A DNA stretch of 64,000 bases from Cellulomonas sp. Root485 (GCF_001426705.1 NZ_LMFC01000001.1:1269355-1333354); one strand, 5' to 3'; counted from the stretch's first letter, positions 43,488 through 53,375 are shown. Numbers and translations: made by a program. Notes: generated by a model from the sequence alone, not told the origin.

Positions 43488-45964
43488 GGCGCGCACTCCC
43501 CGGCAGGTGCCGTCCGGACCTCGGCGGCGACCCCGAAGCGGTCGGTCGCCCGGACGGTGAACGTGGTCAGCGCGCTGAGGTCGACGGTGAGCGGGACGAG
43601 CAGCTGGTAGACGCCCTGCTCCGCGCCGGTGGGAACCATGCGGTAGCCGTCCTCGGGCCCACCGGCGATGCCGTCGAGCGTCAGGCGGACGTCCAGCGAT
43701 CCCGCGTCGGCGTCGGCGAGCGGTGCCACGAACCGGGCCTGGCCGGTCGTGCCACGGGTGCAGACCGGGTCGGCCGTCCACACGGGTGCCGTGTTGACCC
43801 GCACGTCGACGGGCACCCGCTGCTCCCCGAGCACGAGGGTGACCGCCCCGCGGATCAGACCGTCGGCCGGAGGCGTGCCGACGACGGTGACCTCGACCGG
43901 GACGGGGTCGGGGGGGAAGGTGTGGTGCAGCCCGTCGAGGATCTCGGTCCGGCCGGCCGGCACGTCGACGGTCGGCGTCGTCGTCGACAGCCAGGCCGGC
44001 AGCTCGAGCGTGACAGGAGCGTCGACGAAGCACTCGGCCGTGGTGACGGGCACGCTCGCGGTGCCTTCCCGGCGCACGTCGACGAAGCGGCGGTCGGCCA
44101 GCGCAGGAACGCACCGGTCCGCGTAGGTGATGCGGACGGAGGCCTCGTCGGAGAGGCCCCCGCTCTCGACAGTCAGCGTGACCGTGTACGTGCCCTCGGT
44201 GTCGAACTGGAGCGGCAGGGGTGCCCCCGGTGCCGGCTGCACCGGGAAGGCCAGGTCGAGGTCGCCCACGGCGACCGTCCAGGTCCAGGTCGCCGCCGCG
44301 TCGGACAGCCCCGACTCGACGGCGGAGATGTTGGTGACCTCGCCCAGGCCGGGCGACCGGTCCTCCACCTGGAAGAGCTCGATGTGGGGCGTCGGCACCA
44401 GGACCGCGTCGAGGTCGCGCTCGCTCGTCGCGCGGTGCCCGGCGGCGTCGACGACGACGAGCGAGAGCGTGTACGTGGCCGGTGTGGCGTCCGGGATCGT
44501 GGCGTCCACGGAGCCGGCCTGGTCGGACGACCACGCGATCGACCCGTCGGGGCGGGTGAGGGTCCACTCCCAGGTGGTGCCGACGGTCCCGCGCGCGCGG
44601 GCCTCGAACCGCACCGGGCTGCCCAGGACCATGGGGTCGGGGCGCGCGCGCAGGCCCGCGATGACCGGCCCGCCGGCGACGGCCGTCGACGGGGCGACCT
44701 CGGCCGTCCGGCCGTCACGCTCCGGCGCCACGGTGGACCAGCCCTCGATCGCGTTGCCGCCGACGTCCGCGGGACGGTCGGACTGCGCACCGGCACCCAG
44801 GGCGGCCACGCTCTCGTCGGTCTCCGGGTCGTACTTGCGCACCTCGTCGGCCGCCCACCTCCCGCCGTCGAGCGTGATGACTCCTGCTACCTCGGAGTCG
44901 AGGTCGTTGTAGAAGACGATGCCGTCCTTGGCCGTGAGCTCCACCCGGTTGCCTGCGCTGGACAGGGGCAGGTCCGCGACGAGGGTGCCGCTCGCGGTGT
45001 CCACGACCGAGGTGGTGCCGGTGGCGCGGTCGGGCACGAAGACGTACCGCCCGTCCTGGGCCAGCGGACCGAAGTCGGCCGTGCCCGGCTCCGCCAGCGG
45101 GATCGTCGTGCGGCAGTCGTCGCGCCCGACCGTCGCGACGACGAGCGTGCCGTCCGCGGGGACGGCGGCGTACACGTGCCCGCTGGTCTGCGACCCCAGC
45201 AGGCGGGCCGGGGACCCGGGTGCGGGGCCCGCGCACGACCAGCGACCCTGCGGACCGTCGGGACCGAGCTGCACGGTACGTCCGCCGGCGACGTCGACCA
45301 GGACGGCCTGCCCCTGGACCAGGACGAGCTGCGCGTCCGGGAGCCCGAGCGTGTCGTCGACGTGCTTGCCGTCGTCGAACCAGGTGAGCGAGCCGGACGT
45401 GGCGTCCACCACCCAGAGCCGCCCCGCGTCGTCGACCAGTGCCTGCCCGGGACCGGGCTGCGCGGCGAGCGAGAGCTCGGTGCCCTCCGTGAGTGCGAGG
45501 GGGTCGACGAGCGAGGCGGTCCGCCGCTCCGGGTCCAGGACGTACACGGACCCGCCTCCTTCGAGCACCTGGAGGCGCCCGACGGGGGCGGCGAGCGCGG
45601 CCGGCTCGCCCACCTCGAACGTGGCGCCGTCGATGCGCGCGGCAGTCCCGAGGGTGCGGTCGACGACGTACGCCGACGACCCGCTCTGCGTGACGGTGAG
45701 GTCGTCGCCGGCGAGCGAGTCGGGCGCGGGCACGGTCACCACGACCTCCTGCGACGAGCCGTCGATGAGCGAGACCGTCGCCTGCTCCGGCGACGCCACC
45801 CAGGCGCGGCCCCCCGCCTGCTCGGGCGCGTCGAGGGGCGCGTCGCTGCCCATCCGGACGGCGAGCGCGACGGGTGCGGCGATCACGAGGCACGCGACGG
45901 CGGCGGTCACCACGTGCCGGGAGCGGTGGCGGCGGCGCGGGCGGGGGTGGGTGTCCCGGAGCAC
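43484..45964 (-). CDS. Secreted propeller-like/Ig-like protein, paralog 3
   Basis: 826 residues. A basic N-terminus and membrane segment (VVTAAVACLVIAAPVALAV) precede the same propeller-type block (AWVASPEQATVSLIDGSSQE, QALVDDAGRLWVVDATSGS, KDGIVFYNDLDSEVAGVI, KYDPETD). Ig-like domains follow (TWEWTLTRPDG, TWTWTVAVGDL) with paired Cys. The start is a GTG three bases after the transglutaminase stop. It lacks the long Pro-rich linker of its neighbours. Confidence 0.72.
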   Translation of the reverse strand: MLRDTHPRPRRRHRSRHVVTAAVACLVIAAPVALAVRMGSDAPLDAPEQAGGRAWVASPEQATVSLIDGSSQEVVVTVPAPDSLAGDDLTVTQSGSSAYVVDRTLGTAARIDGATFEVGEPAALAAPVGRLQVLEGGGSVYVLDPERRTASLVDPLALTEGTELSLAAQPGPGQALVDDAGRLWVVDATSGSLTWFDDGKHVDDTLGLPDAQLVLVQGQAVLVDVAGGRTVQLGPDGPQGRWSCAGPAPGSPARLLGSQTSGHVYAAVPADGTLVVATVGRDDCRTTIPLAEPGTADFGPLAQDGRYVFVPDRATGTTSVVDTASGTLVADLPLSSAGNRVELTAKDGIVFYNDLDSEVAGVITLDGGRWAADEVRKYDPETDESVAALGAGAQSDRPADVGGNAIEGWSTVAPERDGRTAEVAPSTAVAGGPVIAGLRARPDPMVLGSPVRFEARARGTVGTTWEWTLTRPDGSIAWSSDQAGSVDATIPDATPATYTLSLVVVDAAGHRATSERDLDAVLVPTPHIELFQVEDRSPGLGEVTNISAVESGLSDAAATWTWTVAVGDLDLAFPVQPAPGAPLPLQFDTEGTYTVTLTVESGGLSDEASVRITYADRCVPALADRRFVDVRREGTASVPVTTAECFVDAPVTLELPAWLSTTTPTVDVPAGRTEILDGLHHTFPPDPVPVEVTVVGTPPADGLIRGAVTLVLGEQRVPVDVRVNTAPVWTADPVCTRGTTGQARFVAPLADADAGSLDVRLTLDGIAGGPEDGYRMVPTGAEQGVYQLLVPLTVDLSALTTFTVRATDRFGVAAEVRTAPAGECAP

Positions 45965-45967
45965 GCG

Positions 45968-48304
45968 TCAGTCCTCGGCGGACCGGCCCGCGGTGACCAG
46001 CTCGGGGGTCGGCGGCGGCTCACCGGGCGGTGTCGGCGGGACCGAGCGGCGCACCCAGCGGCTCCCGGGGTCGAGGAGCGGGCGTGGATCGAGTGCGGCG
46101 CGCCATCGACGCATCGGCCGCAGGCGCCGTGCGACGTCGTCCCGGACGCGCTGCTCGAGCTCCCACGCCTGGCGGGCGACGCCCGGGGAGGGTTCGCCCG
46201 GTGCGTAGACGGCTGCGGTCGCGAGCCGGGCGAGCTCCATGAGGTCGGCACCGTCCGGCGCGTGCTCGCCCACCGTCGCGCGGCGCGCGACCTCGATGGC
46301 CGTCCAGGTGGGCGGTGTCGGCACCCCGGCCTCCCGGAGGCGGTCGGTCGTCTCGCGCCAGGCGCCGGCCACCTGCTGCGACGGGTTCCCGCGGCTCCGG
46401 CGGCGTGCTCGGCGCAGGTGCTTGGCGACCACGATCGCGAGGAGCAGCAGCAGTGCCACGAGGACGATGCCGGCGACGACGTACGCGGAGCCTCGCGCGA
46501 CCGCTGCGAGCGCACTTCCCGGGACCTCGCTCGCGGCGTCGAGCGCGGAGGTGTCCGGCTGCGCGGGCTGCGCGGCGGCCGGGTCCTGCGGGAGGACGGG
46601 TGCCTCGGGGTCGCGGGGCGGCTGCGGCCCGGCGATGTTGCCGGTGTCGGTCGGGTCGAACGCGACCCAGCCGTACCCGTCGAGCAGCACCTCCGGCCAG
46701 GCGTGCACGTCGGCCGTCGTCACGGTGTAGGTGTCGCCGGAACGCGCGTCCTCGCGCAGCAGGTAGCCCACGGCGACCCGGCTGGGGTACTGCATCGAAC
46801 GCGCCAGGATGGCGAACGCCGACGCGTACTGCTCGGCGTTGCCCGGCTCGGCATCCGGTCCGACGAGCGTGCGCTTGACCGCCCCGTAGGAGTGCCCGGG
46901 TCGCGCCTGCACGTCGTAGGGCCGTTTGCGGAGCATCTCCTCCAGGCTGCGCAGCTGGGTCCACGGCGTGACCCAGTCGCCCTGGGCCGCCCGCGCCTCC
47001 GTCTGGACCCAGTCGGGTGCGTCGGGCACCGCGAGCAACCGGTCCGGCACCGTCGGAGGTGCGGCCGTGTCGATGTCCGCCTCGCGCGCCACGTCGGCCG
47101 TGAGCGCGTACGTCACGGCGCCCGCCTGCTCGTCCGTCGACGCCCGCACCAGCGAGCCGCTGTCCTCGTCGATCGCCACGGTCGTCCCGCGCAGGGTCAG
47201 GGGCTGGCCGATCACGGGGAGGTAGGGGCTGCGGCCGCTGAGCACGGCGATGTCGAGCGTGACCTCGTCGGAGCCCGCGGTCGGCGGCGGGGGGTGCGGG
47301 AGCTGGGTGCCGGCCAGGACGAAGGTGCCGGACTGGCTCCAGAGGGCGCCGTCGAACGAGTCGAGCGCGGCGAGACGGATCCGGTCGACAGGCGTGCTGC
47401 TCGACCCCGTGACGGTCACCCGGTAGAGCGGGGTCGCCGGTCCGACCAGCTGCGGCTTGAGCTCCACCAGCGGGGACAGGCCGGCGGTGACCTGCACCTC
47501 GGCCTCGTGGGAGTCGCGGGGGTCCGCCCGGTCGGTGCCGTCGGCGATCGGCAGCAGCAGCGCCCCCGCCGCAGCGAGCGCGATGACGACGGCCACTCCC
47601 GGTAGGCCGAGCAGGACCCGGCCCACGGCGGACGTGCGGCGGGCGGCGACCGCGTCCGACCCGACGGCCTTGTCCAGCGCGTCGTCGCGGGCGTGCTCCG
47701 CGGCCACGGCCTGGCTCACGACCGCCGCCGGGTCGGGTCGGTTCGCCCGCACGAGCACCAGCGCGGCGAGGCACGCGAGCACGCCGACGGTGACCGGCAG
47801 CTGCGGCATGCCGCGCGCGGCGGTGACGGCGAGGGCGAGGAGCAGCACGCCGAGCGCCGGGAGGCAGAGCGTGACGACGGCGGACGTCCGCAGGACCAGC
47901 AGGCCGACGACGTAGGCGGCGACGAAGCCGGCGGCGACCGGCAGCGCGAGGACCTCCGGCCCGGGGTCGGCGGGCAGCGCCACGGTGAGCATGCGGTCCC
48001 ACCCGGAGAGCAGGTCCTGGGCGGTGGTCGCGGGGTTCGGGGGCCAGGGACGCAGGGCGAGCAGCGCGTACAGGAAGAGCCCCACGAGCCCCACCGGCGC
48101 CAGGACCCACGCGGGCCAGCGCCACACCGCCCCGGCCACCGCGAGGCCCACCCCGGCGACGACCGCCCCGAGGGTCACCGCGAGCCAGGACGACCCGGCG
48201 AAGTACGGCATGAAGGCGAGGCACGCCACGGCGACACCGACAGCGGCGAGCACGAGCTCGAGCACGACCGCCGCGGTCGCGCCCCATCGCCCCCGGTCCG
48301 CCAC
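45968..48304 (-). CDS. DUF3488-type membrane transglutaminase homologue lacking the catalytic Cys
   Basis: 778 residues. Residues 1-195 hold six membrane segments, with another at about 228-253 (VLLGLPGVAVVIALAAAGALLLP) and one near 590-615. The transglutaminase core is at 455-555: SYGAVKRTLVG, then GNAEQYASAFAILARSMQYPSRVAVGYL, HAWPEVLLDGYGWVAFDPT. In active members the motif is G-x-C-E-x-F-A; here the Cys is Ala490, while His534 and Asp550 remain. It is therefore probably a pseudoenzyme that binds peptides or wall material. Sits between DUF58 and the propeller genes with 1-3 base gaps. Confidence 0.85.
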   Translation of the reverse strand: MADRGRWGATAAVVLELVLAAVGVAVACLAFMPYFAGSSWLAVTLGAVVAGVGLAVAGAVWRWPAWVLAPVGLVGLFLYALLALRPWPPNPATTAQDLLSGWDRMLTVALPADPGPEVLALPVAAGFVAAYVVGLLVLRTSAVVTLCLPALGVLLLALAVTAARGMPQLPVTVGVLACLAALVLVRANRPDPAAVVSQAVAAEHARDDALDKAVGSDAVAARRTSAVGRVLLGLPGVAVVIALAAAGALLLPIADGTDRADPRDSHEAEVQVTAGLSPLVELKPQLVGPATPLYRVTVTGSSSTPVDRIRLAALDSFDGALWSQSGTFVLAGTQLPHPPPPTAGSDEVTLDIAVLSGRSPYLPVIGQPLTLRGTTVAIDEDSGSLVRASTDEQAGAVTYALTADVAREADIDTAAPPTVPDRLLAVPDAPDWVQTEARAAQGDWVTPWTQLRSLEEMLRKRPYDVQARPGHSYGAVKRTLVGPDAEPGNAEQYASAFAILARSMQYPSRVAVGYLLREDARSGDTYTVTTADVHAWPEVLLDGYGWVAFDPTDTGNIAGPQPPRDPEAPVLPQDPAAAQPAQPDTSALDAASEVPGSALAAVARGSAYVVAGIVLVALLLLLAIVVAKHLRRARRRSRGNPSQQVAGAWRETTDRLREAGVPTPPTWTAIEVARRATVGEHAPDGADLMELARLATAAVYAPGEPSPGVARQAWELEQRVRDDVARRLRPMRRWRAALDPRPLLDPGSRWVRRSVPPTPPGEPPPTPELVTAGRSAED

Positions 48305-48305
48305 G

Positions 48306-49448
48306 TCAGCCCCTGATCTGCGAGTTCCACGCCTCGGCGAAGTCCTCGCTCGTGGCGACGTTCACGACGAGCGCTCCCTCGAGCGGTGCGGCCCGTCGAC
48401 CGAACCGTTCACCGAGCTGGGCGACCGACACCATCTGGAACCGCCCGCGGGCGCGCGACACGGCGGCCCGCTGCTCGGGCGACGGCTGGCCGGTGACGAC
48501 ACCGAGCGACACGCCTTCCTCCCGCGGGGTGAGCCGGAGCAGCGCGGCCAGGCCGGGGTCGTCGGCTGACGGCTCGACCCGGGCGAGCAGGTCGAGCACC
48601 TCGCTGCGGTCGCGCGTGCGGTCGACGACGACCGCCGCGCCCCCGGTGGTGTGCAGCGCGAGGGGGAAGCGTCCGTCCACGGCGGCCACGGCGAGCGAGG
48701 CGGCCACGCGGACGGCCTCCTCGAAGCTCTGCGCGTCGTAGGGCTCGGCGGACGTGTCGAGCACGATCATGAGGCGCGGCTCCTGGGGCACGACGTTGTG
48801 CCGGACCATGAGCGTCCCCGTCCGCGCGCTCGCCTTGGCGTGGATGAGCCGGTGGTCGTCGCCGGGCTCGTACTCGCGCAGGCTGTGGAACGCGATGCCG
48901 CCGCGCGGTGCGCTCGACGACGTCGGCCCCTCGGAGTCCTGCGACCGGCCGCTGGGCAGGACGGCGACCGCGTGGATCAGCGGGTAGACCGTCAGCGCCC
49001 CGGTCGAGGCGTAGTCGTGGGAGATGCGCATGAGGCGCAGCGGGTCGGTGTGCCCGATCGACAGGGGCCCCACCGGGAACACCCCGCGCCGGTCGGTGGG
49101 CAGGGGGTAGGTCGAGGCGTGCGACGCGCCGGGGGCGAGGCTCGGCAGCGGCAGCGTGATGGTCCGCGTCCCGAACCGCTCTAGCGCGAGGACCGGCGGG
49201 CTGCGCCGGCTCGCGGTGTTCGTCAGGGTGACGACGCCGCGGGCGAGCTCACCCTCCTGGACGCGCAGCGGCTGGATCTCGCGGACGGCGTCCAGCGACG
49301 GCCGGTAGATCATCCACAGCGCGGAGATCGCGAGGGCCAGGACGCACGCGAGGCCGACGACGACCAGCTCCGGGTAGTCGAGCCACCAGCCGGCGACCAG
49401 GAGCAGGACCCCGGCGACCGCAACCCCCTTGCCCGAGGTGGTGATCAC
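48306..49448 (-). CDS. DUF58 protein of the MoxR operon
   Basis: 380 residues. Two N-terminal membrane helices ([33 protein letters not shown]), an Ig-like beta segment ([14 protein letters not shown]), and the DUF58 signature [30 protein letters not shown] followed by a VWA-like half [16 protein letters not shown]. These proteins act with MoxR ATPases and transglutaminases. One base separates it from the transglutaminase. Confidence 0.9.
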   Translation of the reverse strand: MITTSGKGVAVAGVLLLVAGWWLDYPELVVVGLACVLALAISALWMIYRPSLDAVREIQPLRVQEGELARGVVTLTNTASRRSPPVLALERFGTRTITLPLPSLAPGASHASTYPLPTDRRGVFPVGPLSIGHTDPLRLMRISHDYASTGALTVYPLIHAVAVLPSGRSQDSEGPTSSSAPRGGIAFHSLREYEPGDDHRLIHAKASARTGTLMVRHNVVPQEPRLMIVLDTSAEPYDAQSFEEAVRVAASLAVAAVDGRFPLALHTTGGAAVVVDRTRDRSEVLDLLARVEPSADDPGLAALLRLTPREEGVSLGVVTGQPSPEQRAAVSRARGRFQMVSVAQLGERFGRRAAPLEGALVVNVATSEDFAEAWNSQIRG

Positions 49449-49451
49449 GGC

Positions 49452-50441
49452 TCACACCCCGGCTCGCACCTGGGGCACGGGCACGGAGGTGACGAGGGTC
49501 TCCAGCAGCTCGCGCGCTGTCCGGCCCTGGAGCTCGGCCTCGGGCCGCAGGATCATCCGGTGCGGCAGCACGTACTGCAGGACGGCCTTGACGTCGTCGG
49601 CGGTGACGAACGAGCGGCCCTGTGCGGCTGCGAACGCCTGCGCGGCCTTGGCCACGGCGATGGTGCCGCGCGGGCTGATGCCGAGCCGCAGCTCGGGCAG
49701 CGTCCGCGTCGACGCGGTGATCGTGACGATGTAGGCCAGCACGGCGGGTGCGAGGTGCACGGACGAGGCGATCTGGTTCATCTGCTGCAGGTCCATGGTG
49801 CTCATGACGGCCTGGAGCTCGTCGGTCGTGCGGCCCGCGGTGATGTTGGTGACCACCTGGACCTCGGAGTCGTGGTCCGGGTAGCCCAGCGTCGCGCGCA
49901 TCATGAACCGGTCGAGCTCGGCCTCGGGCAGGTCGTACGTGCCGCCCTGCTCGACGGGGTTCTGCGTGGCGATGACGATGAACGGCCGCGGCACCAGGTA
50001 CGGGATCGAGTCGATGGTGACCTGACGCTCGGCCATGACCTCGAGCAGCGCCGACTGCGTCTTGGGCGACGCGCGGTTGATCTCGTCGCCGAGGACGATG
50101 TTGGCGAACACGGCTCCGGGGTGGAAGACGAACTCCCGCTTGCCGGAGTCGTAGACCTGCACCCCCGTCACGTCCGACGGCAGCAGGTCGGGCGTGAACT
50201 GGATGCGGCGCATCGACCCGTCGATCGACTGCGACATCGCCTTGGCCAGCGACGTCTTCCCGGTGCCGGGGACGTCCTCCAGCAGCAGGTGCCCCTCCGC
50301 CAGCATGCAGATCAGGGCCATGCGCACGACGTCGCTCTTGCCCTTGATGAACGACTCGACGTTCGCTGCCAGTGCGTCGAACCGGTCGGCGAACCAGGCA
50401 GCCCGGCCCGCCGACGTGCCGTCCTCGACCTCACGATCCAC
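49452..50441 (-). CDS. MoxR-family AAA ATPase
   Basis: 329 residues. Walker A VPGTGKTSLAKA, Walker B IVLGDEINRASPKTQSALLE, sensor 1 FIVIATQNPVEQGGTYDLPEAELDRF, and the C-terminal lid LRLGISPRGTIAVAKAAQAFA are canonical. The GTG at 50441 follows GGGGGATGTC and gives a normal family length; an earlier GTG at 50471 adds ten residues. First gene of the five-gene envelope operon; divergent from the FN3/SPOR gene. Confidence 0.9.
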   Translation of the reverse strand: MDREVEDGTSAGRAAWFADRFDALAANVESFIKGKSDVVRMALICMLAEGHLLLEDVPGTGKTSLAKAMSQSIDGSMRRIQFTPDLLPSDVTGVQVYDSGKREFVFHPGAVFANIVLGDEINRASPKTQSALLEVMAERQVTIDSIPYLVPRPFIVIATQNPVEQGGTYDLPEAELDRFMMRATLGYPDHDSEVQVVTNITAGRTTDELQAVMSTMDLQQMNQIASSVHLAPAVLAYIVTITASTRTLPELRLGISPRGTIAVAKAAQAFAAAQGRSFVTADDVKAVLQYVLPHRMILRPEAELQGRTARELLETLVTSVPVPQVRAGV

Positions 50442-50558
50442 GACATCCCCCGATACGGTCGTGTTCTTCACAACTGGGACAATCCGTACGTCGATAGTAG
50501 AGACGCGAACCGTCGCAGAGATACGTCCTGCACTGCCCGATCGGGAGGGGGCCCCGAC

Positions 50559-51941
50559 ATGGACCCGGTGCTCGTCCTTGCCCAAGGCACCCTCGCCACG
50601 GACCCCGGGGGCCAGGTGCGCACCCGCGTGACGGTCCGCAACGTCGGGGACATCGTCGCCCAGTACCGCGTCGAGGTCCTCGGCGAGGCGGCGCGCTGGT
50701 CGACCGTCGTGCCGCAGCACGTCTCCGTGCTGCCGGGGGAGTCCGAGGAGCAGACGGTCGAGATCGTCTTCCGCCCGCCGCCGGCGCCCGCCGCGCCCGT
50801 GGGCACGATCCCCTTCGGCGTGCGGTGCGTCTCGCTCGAGAACCGGGACGTCGCCGCGGTGGTCGAGGGCGACGTCGTCGTCAGCCCGATCCAGGGTCTG
50901 GACGTACGGCTGCGCGGCGACGGGCCCAAGGGCGCCCGCGCGGGACGGTTCCGGGTCGAGCTGCGCAACACCGGCACGACGGACCTGACCGTGACCCTGG
51001 AGGTGGCGGACGCGGCCGAGCTGCTCCGCTTCGTGCTGGCGCCGCAGGTCGTCGAGGTGCCCGCGGGCCGCACGGTGCCGGCCTACCTCGGTGTCCAGGC
51101 ACGCAACCCCAAGCTGTTCGGCAAGCCGGTGCCGCACGCGTTCACCGTGACGTACCGCGTGAGCAGGTCGGACCGCGGCGGGGAGCTTCCAGGCACGTTC
51201 GAGCAGCGCGCCGTGGTCCGCAAGCTCTGGGTGGTGCTCGCGCTGCTGCTCGTCGTGGCGGCCGTGCTCGGGTACCTGTGGCTGCGCGGGCAGGGCGGTG
51301 CGGCCACGCTCCGGACGGGCACACCACCGCCCGTCGAGGTCGAGTCGCTCGAGGCGGTGCCGGGCGGCGTCCGGGTGGTGTGGCTGCGGAGCCCGTACGC
51401 CACCGGCTACGGGATCCAGGAGTGGACGCAGGGGGTCACGGGCACCTCGAGCGAGGGCGTGGACGATCCCGACCAGACGTCGTTCCTCTGGGAGGGGCTG
51501 ACCGAGGCGGAGCACTGCTTCCAGGTGCGCGCGGTCGCCGACGACGTGCAGGGCACGTTCGGCGATGAGAAGTGCGTCGCGGTGCCGCCGGCCGAGGCGA
51601 CGCCGACCGCCACACCCGAGCCGACACCGACGACGGCCGCACCCGCGGGGGCGGCGTTCGAGCCGCAGGGCTTCTACGTCCGGTGGGGCAACTTCCCGCA
51701 GGACGACACCGCGAACGCGGGCGCGGCGGACACGATGGTCGCGGCACTCCAGGGAGCGGGTGCGCTGGGGGTGCAGCTCAAGAGCAGCGCCGACTCCGCC
51801 CTCTTCCTCGAGGGCGCGAACGGGGTGCCGAACATCGTCGTCTTCACGGACGGCTTCCCGGACGAGCCCACCGCGAACGCCGAGTGCCAGCGGTTCAAGG
51901 CGGTCGCGTCGCAGTGCATCGTGCAGAGGGGAGTGCAGTGA
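50559..51941 (+). CDS. Membrane protein with Ig/NEW-like, FN3 and SPOR-like domains
   Basis: 460 residues. The N-terminal half has two tandem beta-sandwich repeats (VRTRVTVRNVGDIVAQYRVEV and RFRVELRNTGTTDLTVTLEV) and is followed by a membrane segment at about 225-245 (KLWVVLALLLVVAAVLGYLWLR). An FN3-like domain (VESLEAVPGGVRVVWL ... CFQVRAVADDV) and a C-terminal SPOR-like domain (FYVRWGNFPQDDTANAG ... QCIVQR) follow. GGGAGGGGG precedes the ATG. Orientation with the beta domains in the cytosol and SPOR outside is possible because there is no signal peptide. The Hsp70-like gene overlaps the stop. Confidence 0.72.
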   Translation: MDPVLVLAQGTLATDPGGQVRTRVTVRNVGDIVAQYRVEVLGEAARWSTVVPQHVSVLPGESEEQTVEIVFRPPPAPAAPVGTIPFGVRCVSLENRDVAAVVEGDVVVSPIQGLDVRLRGDGPKGARAGRFRVELRNTGTTDLTVTLEVADAAELLRFVLAPQVVEVPAGRTVPAYLGVQARNPKLFGKPVPHAFTVTYRVSRSDRGGELPGTFEQRAVVRKLWVVLALLLVVAAVLGYLWLRGQGGAATLRTGTPPPVEVESLEAVPGGVRVVWLRSPYATGYGIQEWTQGVTGTSSEGVDDPDQTSFLWEGLTEAEHCFQVRAVADDVQGTFGDEKCVAVPPAEATPTATPEPTPTTAAPAGAAFEPQGFYVRWGNFPQDDTANAGAADTMVAALQGAGALGVQLKSSADSALFLEGANGVPNIVVFTDGFPDEPTANAECQRFKAVASQCIVQRGVQ

Positions 51942-53341
51942 GCTCGTACACGCTCGGCATCGACATCGGCACGGCGTACACCGCGGCCGCCGTCTGGCGG
52001 GACGGCCGGGCCGCCACCGTGGCGCTCGGGGACCGCACCGACACGATCCCGTCGGCGGTGCTGCTCCGGTCGGACGGCTCGCTCCTGGTCGGGGACGCGG
52101 CGGTGCGGCGCGGCGTGCTGGAGCCCGAGCGGCTCGGCCGCGGGTTCAAGCGCCGCATGGGTGATCCGACGGGCCTGCTGCTGGGCGACGAGAGCTTCGC
52201 GCCCGAGGTGCTGACGGGCACGCTGCTGCGCTGGGTCGTCGAGACGGTGACCGCGCGCGAGGGCGGCCCGGCGGCGCACGTCACGCTGACGCACCCCGCC
52301 GGCTGGGGAGACCTGCGCCGGGACCTGCTGGTCGCCGCGGCGGGGGAGGCCCACCTCGCCGACGTCGGCCTGCTCGCGGAGCCCGTGGCCGCGGCCGTGC
52401 ACTACGCGGCGCTGCGCCGGGTGCCGACGGGCGCGGTCGTCGCCGTGTACGACTTCGGCGGCGGCACGTTCGACGCCGCGGTCGTCGAGAAGACGGCGGA
52501 CGGGTACGAGCTGCGGGGCGAGCCCGGGGGCGACGAGCACATCGGCGGGCAGGACGTCGACCAGGTGGTGATGAACCACGTCGCCGCGACGCTCGGCCGC
52601 GCGTGGACGTCGCTCGACGTGGAGGAGCCTGCCGTCCGGCACGGGCTGGCTGCGGTGCGGGAGGCGGCGGTGCTGGCCAAGGAGACGCTGTCGCAGGACG
52701 TGGAGGCGACGATCCCGGTGATCCTGCCGGGGATCACCCGTGAGGTCCGGATGACGCGGGGGGAGCTGGAGGGTGCCATCCGGATCGACGTGCTGCGCAC
52801 GATCGACACCCTGGCTCGCACGATCGAGTCCGCCGGGCTGGCGCCGCACGACCTGGACGCGGTCCTGCTCACGGGCGGCTCGAGCCGGATCCCGCTGGTC
52901 TCCGAGCTCATCGCGGCGGAGCTCGGCGTCCCGGTGGTGGTCGACGCGCACCCGAAGTACGCGGTGTGCCTGGGCGCGGCCCTGACGGCGGCGAGCCGGT
53001 TGTCGCTGCCGGTGGACGCCCCGATCGTCACGCCCGCACCGGGCCCGGCCACGGCTCCGCCCGTCGAGGACCTGAGCCACCTGCTCGCCGCGACGGACGA
53101 CGGTGCCGCGGCGGCCGTCCAGGCCGACCCGCGCGCGCTCGGGATCACCGCGCCGGTCGACGACGTCGTGGCACCCGCACCCGGCACCCGGCTGGCGCTG
53201 CGCTACCTGACCTCGAAGGACACGCTCGAGGCCCACTGGACGGGAGACAGCCGACGCGGTCTGCGGGTCGCGCTCGTGGTCGTCGGGGTCGCGGTGGCCT
53301 TCATCGCCGGGCTCAGCGCCCTGACGTTCTTGCGCCCCTGA
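51938..53341 (+). CDS. Membrane-anchored Hsp70-like ATPase
   Basis: 467 residues. The actin/Hsp70 ATPase fold is clear: YTLGIDIGTAYTAAAVW (phosphate 1), AVYDFGGGTFDAAVVE (phosphate 2), and LLTGGSSRIPLVSELI (adenosine). No substrate-binding domain follows. The tail is Pro/Ala-rich and ends in one membrane helix (LRVALVVVGVAVAFIAGLSALTF). Such Hsp70 relatives occur next to dynamin-like genes in Actinobacteria. GTG start overlaps the upstream stop, with GAGGGGAG close by. Confidence 0.85.
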   Translation: MSSYTLGIDIGTAYTAAAVWRDGRAATVALGDRTDTIPSAVLLRSDGSLLVGDAAVRRGVLEPERLGRGFKRRMGDPTGLLLGDESFAPEVLTGTLLRWVVETVTAREGGPAAHVTLTHPAGWGDLRRDLLVAAAGEAHLADVGLLAEPVAAAVHYAALRRVPTGAVVAVYDFGGGTFDAAVVEKTADGYELRGEPGGDEHIGGQDVDQVVMNHVAATLGRAWTSLDVEEPAVRHGLAAVREAAVLAKETLSQDVEATIPVILPGITREVRMTRGELEGAIRIDVLRTIDTLARTIESAGLAPHDLDAVLLTGGSSRIPLVSELIAAELGVPVVVDAHPKYAVCLGAALTAASRLSLPVDAPIVTPAPGPATAPPVEDLSHLLAATDDGAAAAVQADPRALGITAPVDDVVAPAPGTRLALRYLTSKDTLEAHWTGDSRRGLRVALVVVGVAVAFIAGLSALTFLRP

Positions 53342-53346
53342 GATCG

Positions 53347-53375
53347 TTGACCGGGCGGCGCGCGAAACGTACCGT
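53347..53375 (+). promoter_or_regulatory. Promoter of the DUF6421 gene
   Basis: TTGACC (53347-53352), exactly 17 bases, then TACCGT (53370-53375), about 35 bases before the ATG. This is the best housekeeping-type promoter match in the window. It lies right after the Hsp70 stop, so the gene is probably transcribed on its own. Confidence 0.6.
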
